From: Marivirga sericea
GTDB lineage: Bacteria; Bacteroidota; Bacteroidia; Cytophagales; Cyclobacteriaceae
Assembly (NCBI RefSeq): GCF_900177665.1
Contig: NZ_FXAW01000001.1
Coordinates: 744,001 to 808,000 of the forward strand
Length of the DNA: 64,000 nucleotides
Direction of reading: 5' to 3'
The notes beneath the pieces were generated by a model. That model did no database searches. It saw only the letters and a list, made by a program, of their open reading frames with translations, and had not been told where the DNA came from. Shown piece by piece: positions 52,116 to 60,519 of the stretch (positions are counted from its first letter, which is position 1; each line of letters begins with the position of its first letter). The translations under genes and the position numbers were made by a program.

Positions 52116-52994
52116 ATGAAAGCTATAAAAGTCTTAGTTCCCTTGATCACCGCATTTATGCTGTTTCAGGGATGTGCTATTGTGCGACCGGGAGAGGTAG
52201 GTGTAGATGTGCATTTTGGCAAGGTGAAACCAACGGTAATGAAACCGGGCCCTCATCATTTTATGGGGTTTATCGGGCGGAAAATAGAACGTTTTGATAC
52301 GCGGATTGTCAACTACTCCCGGGAACTCAATTTCCATACAGAAGAAGGAATAGAGGTAAGCTCTGAAATAACCATATTATACCATATCGTTCCTGATTCG
52401 GTCATTCGCATTTATCAGGATTTTGGTGCCGGTTATCAGGAAACGGTCATTGAGGATAATTTGATTACCATCCTTCGGCAAACGGGACTTGATTATAAGG
52501 CCACTCAGTTGATTACCGAACGAAATACGATTGAAAATACCATTAAAGAAAAAATGAATAAGGTAATCGGAGAATATGGTTTTGCCATGGATCTCGTAAT
52601 GCTTAAAGAAGTCGATTTGCCACAGGCAGTGGTGGAAACCATCGAAGCTCAGCTCAATGCAGACGAGACAGCCAAGAAGACAAAAATCGAGAATGAAATA
52701 AAAAGGAATCAGTTGGATTTTGAGCTGGAGAAACAAAAGAAAGAAAAGGAGATGGCCATCATTACAGAGCGTATGCAAATCAATTTCAACATTGAGAAGC
52801 AGAAGAAAGAGGCTGAAAGGTTATTGATAGAGGCCGATGCAATAAAAAAGCAGCAGGCCATCATCAACGCCACTCTGAATGACCGGCTCATCAAATATAA
52901 GAGCCTGGAAATCACCAGGGATCTGGTCGGCTCTAAGAACACCAAAGTAATTGTAACCGATGGCAAATCACCGGTAATTGTAAATGACAATTAA
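52116..52994 (+). CDS. SPFH/prohibitin-family lipoprotein
   Basis: A 292-residue protein with lipoprotein signal MKAIKVLVPLITAFMLFQGC, an SPFH/band 7 domain (AIVRPGEVGVDVHFGKVKPT, IVNYSRELNFHTEEGIEVSS, about 20-190) and a long coiled coil (about 190-260, rich in K/E: KQKKEKEMAIITERMQINFN). SPFH proteins form large membrane rings that organise lipid domains or control proteases. Lipid anchoring instead of a membrane helix is unusual for prohibitins but seen in Bacteroidetes. Co-location with metal exporters suggests protecting the envelope under metal stress. Confidence 0.85.
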   Translation: MKAIKVLVPLITAFMLFQGCAIVRPGEVGVDVHFGKVKPTVMKPGPHHFMGFIGRKIERFDTRIVNYSRELNFHTEEGIEVSSEITILYHIVPDSVIRIYQDFGAGYQETVIEDNLITILRQTGLDYKATQLITERNTIENTIKEKMNKVIGEYGFAMDLVMLKEVDLPQAVVETIEAQLNADETAKKTKIENEIKRNQLDFELEKQKKEKEMAIITERMQINFNIEKQKKEAERLLIEADAIKKQQAIINATLNDRLIKYKSLEITRDLVGSKNTKVIVTDGKSPVIVNDN

Positions 52995-53023
52995 ATAAAT
53001 GTTTAACCCTAAAACCTACAGTT

Positions 53024-53242
53024 ATGATGTATGATTGGTATTTCGGAGGAATGCACTGGATCTGGTGGATCTTGTGGCTTATCCTTCTATTCTGGATTTT
53101 CTTAATTCCATACCCTACTCCCGGACAAAACAGACGAAAGGATAAGGCCATGGAAGCCCTGAGAGAGCGATATGCCCGGGGCGAGATATCCGATGAGGAA
53201 TTTGAACAAAAGAGGAAAGTCCTTCAGGATAAGAAGAAGTAA
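53024..53242 (+). CDS. SHOCT domain small membrane protein
   Basis: A 72-residue protein: a tryptophan-rich membrane helix (WIWWILWLILLFWIFLIPY) followed by a C-terminal SHOCT motif (ALRERYARGEISDEEFEQKR). SHOCT motifs are short oligomerisation modules. The gene is in the same run as the SPFH lipoprotein (29 bp downstream) and is followed by a strong terminator. It may form part of a membrane assembly with that protein. Confidence 0.85.
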   Translation: MMYDWYFGGMHWIWWILWLILLFWIFLIPYPTPGQNRRKDKAMEALRERYARGEISDEEFEQKRKVLQDKKK

Positions 53243-53250
53243 TTATAAAG

Positions 53251-53289
53251 CCACAGGTGTATCCCAAGCGAGGTGACACCTGTGGTTTA
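53251..53289 (+). terminator. rho-independent terminator after the SHOCT gene
   Basis: CCACAGGTGT (53251-53260) and ACACCTGTGG (53275-53284) are perfect 10-bp arms with a 14-nt loop, followed by TTTAT. Confidence 0.75.
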
Positions 53290-53306
53290 TAAAAGGATAT
53301 TATAAA

Positions 53307-54074
53307 ATGAAAAAACGGAAAGTACTTGCTTATATACTTATTGGATTAGCCTTTGGACTATTTGTGATACAGCCCCTGGCTATTTCACTTCACATGTATG
53401 ACATGGAGGGAGATAATGGCAACTGGTGGAAATACCTGCTTGCTTCATATCAGCAGGAAGTTAGTTCATGGGATTTAGATCAGGCCATCATCAAATTGCT
53501 ATTCGGGTTACTGGGCATTGCCCTGGCACTGATGTTTATGGTCAGGCAAAAAATATTTCAGCTTACCACGAAAAGGAATAAGCTAGAGGAGATCAAGGAG
53601 TTGATTGCGGCAGGAGAAAACCAGCAAGTAGAATTCAAATCTACCTTAAGGTGGGACTTGAGGCAGTTTAAGCCAAATAAGGCTTTAGAAGACGTAGTAG
53701 CAAAAACCATTGCCGGATTTATGAATACCCAAGGTGGGCACCTATTCATAGGTATTGATGATGATGGTGAACCACTGGGTCTAATCGAGGACTACCGTTG
53801 TTTAAAAAAACCGGGAAGAGATGGTTTTGAGCAGTATATAATGCAACTGGTCTCCACCAAATTAGGGACAAATTATTGCGCTCTGGTAGGTGTGTCTTTT
53901 TACCAAATAGAAGGGCTTGATGTTTGTCATCTTGAAATTAAAGTTGCAGGTACTCCAGTATATATGCATAAAGATGACCGGTCTCATTTTTACATTCGCA
54001 CAGGGAATGGCACCCGAGAGCTTGATATACCAGAAGCGCTCAACTATATCGAAGAAAACTTAAATAGTCGTTAA
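53307..54074 (+). CDS. membrane protein with Schlafen AlbA_2 (divergent AAA_4) domain
   Basis: A 255-residue protein with two N-terminal helices (LAYILIGLAFGLFVIQPLAI and IKLLFGLLGIALALMFMVR) and a cytoplasmic AlbA_2 domain (about 95-250). The domain motifs are ENQQVEFKSTLRW, IAGFMNTQGGHLFIGIDDDG and FYIRTGNGTRELD. AlbA_2 domains bind nucleic acid or nucleotides and occur in transcription factors and Schlafen-like nucleases. Membrane tethering of this domain is uncommon. It lies 64 bp after the terminator and 2 bp before the next gene, so it heads a new transcription unit. Confidence 0.82.
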   Translation: MKKRKVLAYILIGLAFGLFVIQPLAISLHMYDMEGDNGNWWKYLLASYQQEVSSWDLDQAIIKLLFGLLGIALALMFMVRQKIFQLTTKRNKLEEIKELIAAGENQQVEFKSTLRWDLRQFKPNKALEDVVAKTIAGFMNTQGGHLFIGIDDDGEPLGLIEDYRCLKKPGRDGFEQYIMQLVSTKLGTNYCALVGVSFYQIEGLDVCHLEIKVAGTPVYMHKDDRSHFYIRTGNGTRELDIPEALNYIEENLNSR

Positions 54075-54076
54075 CC

Positions 54077-54625
54077 ATGAAAATTATATTTATTACACTG
54101 CTATTTTTTGCGCAAACATGGGTGGCTGTTGGGCAATCCCTTTACCGGACTACCGAGGGGCATATCGTGATGGTGGCCGAAATAAATAATGAACGGATAA
54201 TTGCTGAAAGCCATAAGCTGTTTCTTTTTTTGGATTATAATACCAAAGAAATTTCAGGAAAGCTAGAACTAAAAACCATAGATACCGGTATTGGTTATTT
54301 AAATGAGCAGATAAGCAATGCTGATGGTGAAGAGCTTATAATCTCCTTTTCAGGTTTTATCCCTGTAGAGGATTTTATAAGTAAGCCACATGCTCCGATT
54401 TCGTTTAACTGGCCTTTAAAAGTAACGGCAGGTGAAAGTACATTTCAGATTGTTCTTTCTGGCAACTTGAAACACTTTAACGGAGGTGAAGCCATAGCCT
54501 GTATGCTAAGCGCTACCGGAGAGGTTTCTACAACTGAGGTTGGTCTGAAATCCATGTTGCCGGAAATAAGCGAAATACTAAAGATCCAGTTTACACAGGT
54601 GATACTTAGAAAAAATGAGTTATGA
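54077..54625 (+). CDS. secreted YceI-like protein
   Basis: A 182-residue protein with signal peptide MKIIFITLLFFAQTWVAVG. The beta-rich body (YRTTEGHIVMVAEINNERII, KLFLFLDYNTKEISGKLELK) and a barrel-like strand pattern resemble the YceI/lipocalin-like group, but the match is weaker than for the gene at 12539. It may bind an amphiphile in the periplasm. It starts 2 bp after the AlbA_2 gene, and its stop overlaps the start of the Fur-family gene (ATGA), so all three are probably translated together. Confidence 0.55.
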   Translation: MKIIFITLLFFAQTWVAVGQSLYRTTEGHIVMVAEINNERIIAESHKLFLFLDYNTKEISGKLELKTIDTGIGYLNEQISNADGEELIISFSGFIPVEDFISKPHAPISFNWPLKVTAGESTFQIVLSGNLKHFNGGEAIACMLSATGEVSTTEVGLKSMLPEISEILKIQFTQVILRKNEL

Positions 54626-55041
54626 GCGTTATAAAAGAACTAGAAGAAAACCTATTGCAACACAAAATAAAACCTACAGCCATGCGGCTGCTTGTGCTAG
54701 AGTACTTGTTGGACCACGAGATAGCAGTAAGTCTTACTGATCTATACAGGGACTTTGTGAAATCTGACAGAACTACCATCTATAGAACGCTAAAGGCGTT
54801 TGAGGATAATGGACTGGTACACAGTATTGATGATGGTACCGGAGTGCCTAAATATGCACTTTGTTCAGATGCCTGTGATGTAGGTAAGCATGATGATGCC
54901 CATATTCATTTTCATTGTGACAAATGTGGAAAGACCTATTGTCTTCCAAAGTTCAGTATTCCACATTTTGAATTGCCTGAGAGTTTCAGCAAAAATGAAG
55001 TAAATCTGGTGGTGAAAGGTATCTGTCCGGATTGTAAGTAA
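54622..55041 (+). CDS. Fur-family metalloregulator
   Basis: A 139-residue Fur-fold regulator: N-terminal winged helix (IKPTAMRLLVLEYLLDHEIA, DRTTIYRTLKAFEDNGLVHS) and a metal/dimerisation domain with HIHFHCDKCGKTYCLP and the closing GICPDC. The two CxxC pairs form the structural zinc site, and the His cluster is a sensory site. It resembles Zur/Fur-like regulators found near Zn/Cd exporters and probably controls this island. Start overlaps the upstream stop by 4 bp. No Fur-box-like dyad was identified by eye. Confidence 0.9.
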   Translation: MSVIKELEENLLQHKIKPTAMRLLVLEYLLDHEIAVSLTDLYRDFVKSDRTTIYRTLKAFEDNGLVHSIDDGTGVPKYALCSDACDVGKHDDAHIHFHCDKCGKTYCLPKFSIPHFELPESFSKNEVNLVVKGICPDCK

Positions 55042-55052
55042 TAATTAAGAAT

Positions 55053-55943
55053 ATGCTCTTAAATAAAAGAATATCCATACTTGACTTTATCAAAACCATT
55101 AAGGTTGATATAGTACTTATCTCCTCGTATGCGGTTGTGGTAGGCATTTTCGATCAATACGGATTTCTTGACAAAATTTCGGTTCCTATTGGCGTCACTG
55201 CCGTTTTTGGTACCGCGGTAGCCTTGCTGTTGGGTTTTCGAACCAATCAAGCCTATGAACGGTGGTGGGAAGCCCGTATTATTTGGGGTGCTATTGTTAA
55301 CGATTCCCGAACACTGGTTAGACAATGTGTTTCATTTTTCAAAAGGAGCAACGGGCAGTACGATACCTTGGTCAATGAAATGGCCAATCGTCAGATCATT
55401 TGGTGCTATGCGCTCGGAGAATCACTAAGAAAACTACCTTTTTCCCACAGGGTCATTAAATATAAAGAATCCAATAAGACCGAAGCATTTAATATTCCAA
55501 ATGCTTTATTGTCAGAACATTCTGAAACTTTGCTAAAGGCAAAAGAAAAAGGTATGGTGAATGATTTTCAGCAGGTGCAAATCGATAGCACCATCGCCAG
55601 ATTATGTGATTCTATGGGCAAGTGCGAACGCATAAAAAACACGGTTTTCCCCAAAGCACACAGCCTGTTGATCCATACCATTATTTATGTCTTTGCTACT
55701 ATGCTGCCATTCGGTTTAACTGATGAATACCTAATTGTAGAAATAGGCCTGACTATTGGTATACCGATCATTTTTATTGCCATCGAAAAAACCTCCATTC
55801 TCATGCAGGATCCTTTTGAGAACCAGCCTTTGGACACGCCCATGACAGACCTGGCGGAAACGATAGAAATAAACATCAGGCAAATGATTGGAGAAACGGA
55901 TGTTCCTGAAAAGAAAAAACCGACAGACTATTATGTTTTATAA
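55053..55943 (+). CDS. bestrophin family anion channel-like protein
   Basis: A 296-residue membrane protein of the bestrophin/UPF0187 family: VPIGVTAVFGTAVALLLGFR, TNQAYERWWEARIIWGAIVN (the signature RxNxxYxRWWEAR-like motif), and C-terminal helices (LTIGIPIIFIAIEKTSILMQ, DPFENQPLDTPM). Bacterial bestrophins form pentameric ion channels. Its place between a Fur regulator and MgtC suggests ion balance during metal stress. The gene begins 11 bp after the Fur gene. Confidence 0.9.
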   Translation: MLLNKRISILDFIKTIKVDIVLISSYAVVVGIFDQYGFLDKISVPIGVTAVFGTAVALLLGFRTNQAYERWWEARIIWGAIVNDSRTLVRQCVSFFKRSNGQYDTLVNEMANRQIIWCYALGESLRKLPFSHRVIKYKESNKTEAFNIPNALLSEHSETLLKAKEKGMVNDFQQVQIDSTIARLCDSMGKCERIKNTVFPKAHSLLIHTIIYVFATMLPFGLTDEYLIVEIGLTIGIPIIFIAIEKTSILMQDPFENQPLDTPMTDLAETIEINIRQMIGETDVPEKKKPTDYYVL

Positions 55944-55958
55944 CACAAAATATTAACA

Positions 55959-56387
55959 ATGGATTTTCAAACTGAAATAACGCTCATACCAAGGTTACTT
56001 GTCGCCCTTGTACTCGGTGTTTTGATAGGACTCGACAGGGAAATTGACGGGCATGCCGCAGGAATCAGAACGTATGCTGCCGTTTGCCTGGGTGCGGCTT
56101 TAGTCACAATTATCAACTCCCACATTGAAGTTGCAGATCAGACCCGAATTGTTGCCAATATTGTTTCAGGCATTGGCTTCCTGGGGGCGGGTATTATTTT
56201 CAGAGATGGATCCAAAAATTTTATTTCAGGTTTGACAACCGCAGCTACTATTTGGGCCACTGCTGCTGTAGGAATTGCTATTGGATATGGCATGTACCTT
56301 ATCGGGAGTGTCACATCCGCTTTGCTTATTCTATTATTGATTTCACATCATTTCCCTTTTTTAAAAAAGAAAAATATCAGAAAATGA
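55959..56387 (+). CDS. MgtC/SapB family membrane protein
   Basis: A 142-residue protein with about four helices and the conserved MgtC start LLVALVLGVLIGLDREIDGH, AAGIRTYAAVCLGAALVTII and FLGAGIIFRDG. It lacks the long cytoplasmic C-terminus of enteric MgtC. Family members affect Mg homeostasis and ATP synthase activity under stress. Its stop overlaps the start of the P-type ATPase gene (ATGA), so the two are translationally coupled. Confidence 0.9.
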   Translation: MDFQTEITLIPRLLVALVLGVLIGLDREIDGHAAGIRTYAAVCLGAALVTIINSHIEVADQTRIVANIVSGIGFLGAGIIFRDGSKNFISGLTTAATIWATAAVGIAIGYGMYLIGSVTSALLILLLISHHFPFLKKKNIRK

Positions 56388-58885
56388 AAAAACTACAAAT
56401 AAAAATACCATTACTCCTGCCCGAAGTACCGGATGAAAAAGATCAATGTGTACAAAAACTCATTCAACAACTTGAGAATAAAGAAGGCCTTGAGAAAGTA
56501 CATGTAGCAGATGAAACAGATAATGGCGTACCTCAGCTATGCTTTCACTACGACCCGGAGTTGATCTCCATAGACCGTATCCAGTCGCTGGCAGAGCAAG
56601 CAGGGGCGGAAATCACGCAAAAATTTGGACACAAACTCATAGAAGTAGAAGGCATTCGCCATACCCGCCATGCCCGTCATATAGAGCGTGACATTAGGGA
56701 TATAGCGGGTATTCTAGAAGCCTCCGTATCGGCATCCGGTATGGTACGGGTAGAGTATGATACCGCCAAAACAGATGAGGCCGAAATCCTGAAAGCCCTA
56801 AGAAAGGACGGGCTTGATATGCCCGATACGCAGGTGAGTGCCGAACGTTTTCTTGAGCAAGTAAAAGAAAATGAAAAACGCGAAGATCAAAAGGAAGGTA
56901 ATAAGGAACATGACCATGAGGAAGATGAAGATCATGATCATTCGCATGGCGGCATTTTCGGTAAAAATACGGAGCTGATTTTTTCCATTATCTGTGGAGC
57001 ATTGCTCGGAATTGGCTTTGGATTGTCTTATGTAGAGGCTGTGCCTTCCTGGGTGAGCCTCGCATTATACATCGGAGCATATTTCTTTGGTGGCTATTTT
57101 ACGGCCAAGGAAGCCATTCAAACAGTGGCCAAAGGAGGTTTTGAAATTGACTTTCTCATGCTGGTGGCAGCCATTGGAGCTGCTATTTTGGGAGAATGGG
57201 CAGAAGGTGCTTTGTTATTGTTCCTGTTCAGCATGGGGCATGCACTGGAACATTATGCCATGAACAAAGCCCGTAAATCCATTGCTGCTTTGGCAGAACT
57301 CGCTCCTAAAACAGCATTGCTTAAGAGAAATGGCAAGACCGAAGAAGTCGGTATTGAGGAATTGAGCATAGGCGACATCATTGTGGTGAAGCCCAATAGT
57401 AAAATCTCAGCAGATGGGGTGGTTGTCAGCGGTACAAGTAGTGTGAATCAGGCCCCCATCACCGGGGAAAGTGTGCCGGTAGACAAAGAACCGGTGGATA
57501 ATCCCGAAAAAGACTGGTCGGAGGAAAAAGACATCAAAGACGAGAACCGTGCTTTTTCGGGTACCATTAATGGCAACAATACGCTTGAAATCAAAGTGAT
57601 CAAAGAAGCCAAAGACTCTACGCTTTCGCGACTGGTCAAGTTGGTGAATGAAGCACAGACCCAGAAATCACCTACACAGCGGCTCACCGACAAATTTGAA
57701 AAGTATTTTGTGCCGTCTGTATTGGTCTTGGTGGTCATACTCAATTTCGCCTTTCTGGTACTGGACGAAACCTTTAGCGAAAGCTTCTACCGTGCAATGG
57801 CCGTATTGGTGGCAGCCAGCCCTTGCGCTTTGGCCATAGCCACCCCCAGTGCGGTGCTGAGCGGGGTAGCCCGGGCAGCCAAAGGCGGGGTGCTGATCAA
57901 AGGTGGCCGTCCGCTGGAAGATCTGGGTGTACTCACCGCTCTGGCTTTTGACAAAACAGGAACGCTAACAGAAGGTAAGCCCAAGCTCACCGAAGTAATT
58001 GCTTTAGGTGATGTAAACGAGGAAGAACTGTTAAAAATAGCAGTAGCCGTAGAAAATCTCAGTGACCATCCTCTGGCCAAAGCTGTAGTGCGGGATGGGA
58101 AAGAGCGATTGGATGGGGTTGATATTCCGGAAGCAAAAGACCTGGAAGCGGTACTTGGCAAGGGGATTAAGGCCTCCCTGGGTAATGATAAAGTGTACAT
58201 CGGCAACCTGGACCTGTTTGAATCTCTGGATGGTAATAAGCCGGAGAAGGAAACAGAAGAAAAAGTAAAGTCGCTGGAGTCAGATGGTAATACTACCATG
58301 TTGATCCGTCAAAATGACAAATACATTGGCATTATTGCCCTGATGGATACCCCGAGGGAAGAAGCCAAAAACACATTAAAACGACTGAAAGAAATCGGCA
58401 TCAAGCGTATGATTATGCTTACGGGTGATAATCAGAAAGTAGCGGATGCAGTGGCCAAAGAGATTGGCCTTACGGATGCATGGGGCAGCCTATTGCCGGA
58501 AGAAAAGGTTGAAGCCATTAAAGAACTTAAGGAGAAAGAATCCAAAGTAGCGATGGTAGGTGATGGGGTGAATGATGCCCCGGCCATGGCCAATAGCACT
58601 GTAGGTATTGCCATGGGAGCAGCTGGCAGTGATGTAGCCCTGGAAACAGCCGATATAGCCCTGATGGCCGATAAGCTGGAGACCTTGCCTTTTGCAATCG
58701 GTTTAAGTAGAAAGGCTAAAGGCATTATCAAACAAAACCTTTGGGTGAGTTTGGGGATAGTTGCTTTATTGATCCCCTCAACCATTTTCGGACTGGCCAA
58801 TATTGGTATTGCTGTGCTTATCCATGAAGGCTCTACGCTGGTAGTGGTGTTTAATGCCTTGAGATTATTGGCTTATAAGAAGTAA
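56384..58885 (+). CDS. Zn/Cd/Pb-type P1B heavy-metal ATPase with His-rich and HxxH metal-binding N-terminus
   Basis: The ATG at 56384 (MKKLQIKIPLLLPEVPDEKD) is chosen; the longer frame from 56252 runs through MgtC in another frame. The 833-residue ATPase has two HMA-like domains. In the second, GMTCxxC is replaced by GIRHTRH (H93, H96), and a His/Asp stretch (HDHEEDEDHDHSHGG, 176-190) follows. The core is complete: TGES (360-363), SPC in TM6 (479-481), DKTGT phosphorylation site D523, HPLAKAVV, and GDGVNDAPAM. SPC with these features indicates export of Zn, Cd or Pb from the cytoplasm, feeding the Czc pump in the periplasm. Confidence 0.93.
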   Translation: MKKLQIKIPLLLPEVPDEKDQCVQKLIQQLENKEGLEKVHVADETDNGVPQLCFHYDPELISIDRIQSLAEQAGAEITQKFGHKLIEVEGIRHTRHARHIERDIRDIAGILEASVSASGMVRVEYDTAKTDEAEILKALRKDGLDMPDTQVSAERFLEQVKENEKREDQKEGNKEHDHEEDEDHDHSHGGIFGKNTELIFSIICGALLGIGFGLSYVEAVPSWVSLALYIGAYFFGGYFTAKEAIQTVAKGGFEIDFLMLVAAIGAAILGEWAEGALLLFLFSMGHALEHYAMNKARKSIAALAELAPKTALLKRNGKTEEVGIEELSIGDIIVVKPNSKISADGVVVSGTSSVNQAPITGESVPVDKEPVDNPEKDWSEEKDIKDENRAFSGTINGNNTLEIKVIKEAKDSTLSRLVKLVNEAQTQKSPTQRLTDKFEKYFVPSVLVLVVILNFAFLVLDETFSESFYRAMAVLVAASPCALAIATPSAVLSGVARAAKGGVLIKGGRPLEDLGVLTALAFDKTGTLTEGKPKLTEVIALGDVNEEELLKIAVAVENLSDHPLAKAVVRDGKERLDGVDIPEAKDLEAVLGKGIKASLGNDKVYIGNLDLFESLDGNKPEKETEEKVKSLESDGNTTMLIRQNDKYIGIIALMDTPREEAKNTLKRLKEIGIKRMIMLTGDNQKVADAVAKEIGLTDAWGSLLPEEKVEAIKELKEKESKVAMVGDGVNDAPAMANSTVGIAMGAAGSDVALETADIALMADKLETLPFAIGLSRKAKGIIKQNLWVSLGIVALLIPSTIFGLANIGIAVLIHEGSTLVVVFNALRLLAYKK

Positions 58886-59020
58886 GAAACTTGAATAATG
58901 TAAAGTGTTAAAAGCTAAAAGAAGTTTACAAAAAGTCATAGGGAAAGCAACACGTTGGACCTGCCTGAAAACTGAACCTTAACGGCTCAATAATCAACTT
59001 TAACTTTAAAAAATGTGAAT

Positions 59021-60424
59021 ATGCAAAAATATGATGTAACTATAATAGGCTCTGGCCCTGGCGGGTATGTAAGTGCCATCCGATGTGCTCAATTAGGGTT
59101 AAAAACGGCTATTATTGAAAGATACAGCACGTTGGGTGGCACATGCCTAAATGTGGGCTGTATCCCGTCAAAAGCCTGGCTGGAAGCCTCGGAGCATTAC
59201 TACAAACTCAAACATCAATTTGAAAATTTTGGGATTGATGTAAAAGAAGCTAATGTCGATATCAAAAAAATGAACCAAAGGGTTCAGGATGTGGTAAAGG
59301 AAATCATCAATGGCGTTGACTATCTGATGAAAAAGAACAAGGTTTCCGTTTATGAAGGCCACGGCACCATCATGGACAAAAACACGATTGAGATTAAGGC
59401 CGAAGATAAACCAGAAACCATAGAAACCGATAAAATTATCATTGCCACAGGGTCCAAACCCGCTTCACTGCCCAATATTGAAATCGATAAAAAGCGGATC
59501 ATCTCTTCTACCGAAGCCCTTGCTCTAAGCGAAATCCCCGACCATTTAATGGTTGTTGGTGGGGGCGTTGTCGGGGTTGAGATAGGTTCCGTATTCGCCC
59601 GCCTGGGTTCAAAGGTATCCATTGTGGAATATCTTGATAGCCTCATTGCCACTATGGATGGCGCTCTGGGACAACAATTGCACCGTTCCCTAAAAAAACA
59701 GGGGATTGAATTTTATTTGGAAAATAAGGTGACAGATGTAACAGCCATGGATAATAAGGTGAAATTGAAAGCAGAAAAACTTTCTGATAAAGAAGAGATA
59801 TCCTTAGAAGGTGATTATTGCCTTATGGCCATTGGCCGAAAGCCGTACACCGTCAATTTAGGCCTTGAAAATATAGGAGTGGAAACCAACGAAAAAGGGC
59901 AGATAACGGTAGATGAAAACCTCGAAACCAATATCAAGGGAGTGTATGCCATTGGGGATGTAATCCGAGGGGCAATGCTTGCCCATAAAGCCAGTGAAGA
60001 AGGCGTTTTCGTAGCCGAACGGATTGTTGGCCAAAAGCCCTATATCAATTACTCGCTCATCCCAAATATCGTGTACACCCAACCCGAGGTTGCAGGAGTA
60101 GGTTTGACAGAGGAAGAATTGAAAAAGGCCAATAAAAATATAAAAACAGGATCTTTTCCATTCAAGGCCAATGCAAGGGCAAAAATAAGTATGGATACCG
60201 ATGGCTTTATCAAGGTAATTGCAGATAAGGAAACAGATGAGATATTGGGAGTGCACATGATAGGCCCACGCATCGCGGACAGTTATACCGAAGCGGTGGT
60301 GGCCATGGAGTTTAGGGCATCTGCCGAAGATGTTGCACGGATGTCGCACGGGCACCCCACATTTTCAGAAACCTTTAAAGAAGCTTGTTTAGCGGCAACA
60401 GAAGATAGGGCGTTACATATTTAA
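59021..60424 (+). CDS. lpdA: dihydrolipoamide dehydrogenase
   Basis: The ATG at 59021 is preferred to the GTG at 59015. The 467-residue flavoprotein starts YDVTIIGSGPGGYVSAIRC (FAD site), has the redox disulphide C42/C47 in GGTCLNVGCIPSK, an NAD motif VVGGGVVGVEIGSVFARLG, a second FAD motif VYAIGDVIRG, and the active-site SHGHPTFSE near the end. It lacks the HMA domain and C-terminal cysteine pair of mercuric reductase. No E1 or E2 subunit is adjacent, so it is a solitary copy; it may support redox repair under metal stress or replace the housekeeping copy. It begins 135 bp after the ATPase gene. Confidence 0.9.
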   Translation: MQKYDVTIIGSGPGGYVSAIRCAQLGLKTAIIERYSTLGGTCLNVGCIPSKAWLEASEHYYKLKHQFENFGIDVKEANVDIKKMNQRVQDVVKEIINGVDYLMKKNKVSVYEGHGTIMDKNTIEIKAEDKPETIETDKIIIATGSKPASLPNIEIDKKRIISSTEALALSEIPDHLMVVGGGVVGVEIGSVFARLGSKVSIVEYLDSLIATMDGALGQQLHRSLKKQGIEFYLENKVTDVTAMDNKVKLKAEKLSDKEEISLEGDYCLMAIGRKPYTVNLGLENIGVETNEKGQITVDENLETNIKGVYAIGDVIRGAMLAHKASEEGVFVAERIVGQKPYINYSLIPNIVYTQPEVAGVGLTEEELKKANKNIKTGSFPFKANARAKISMDTDGFIKVIADKETDEILGVHMIGPRIADSYTEAVVAMEFRASAEDVARMSHGHPTFSETFKEACLAATEDRALHI

Positions 60425-60519
60425 TGGTCTTAAGTACATTGTAAACTAAATTATGCGGTATTTAGTCATTTAACCAAACTCAGATTACGTTGTATTAAGT
60501 TTAAGTTACTGGTTTAAAA

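Noticed and set aside
56252-56383. Upstream in-frame extension of the P1B ATPase
   Set aside because: It is the third-frame reading of the 3' end of mgtC; the ATGA overlap at 56384 gives the natural start.
59021-60424. Reading the flavoprotein as mercuric reductase because of the metal island
   Set aside because: No N-terminal HMA domain or C-terminal vicinal cysteines, and no merR, merP or merT nearby; the motifs are those of dihydrolipoamide dehydrogenase.
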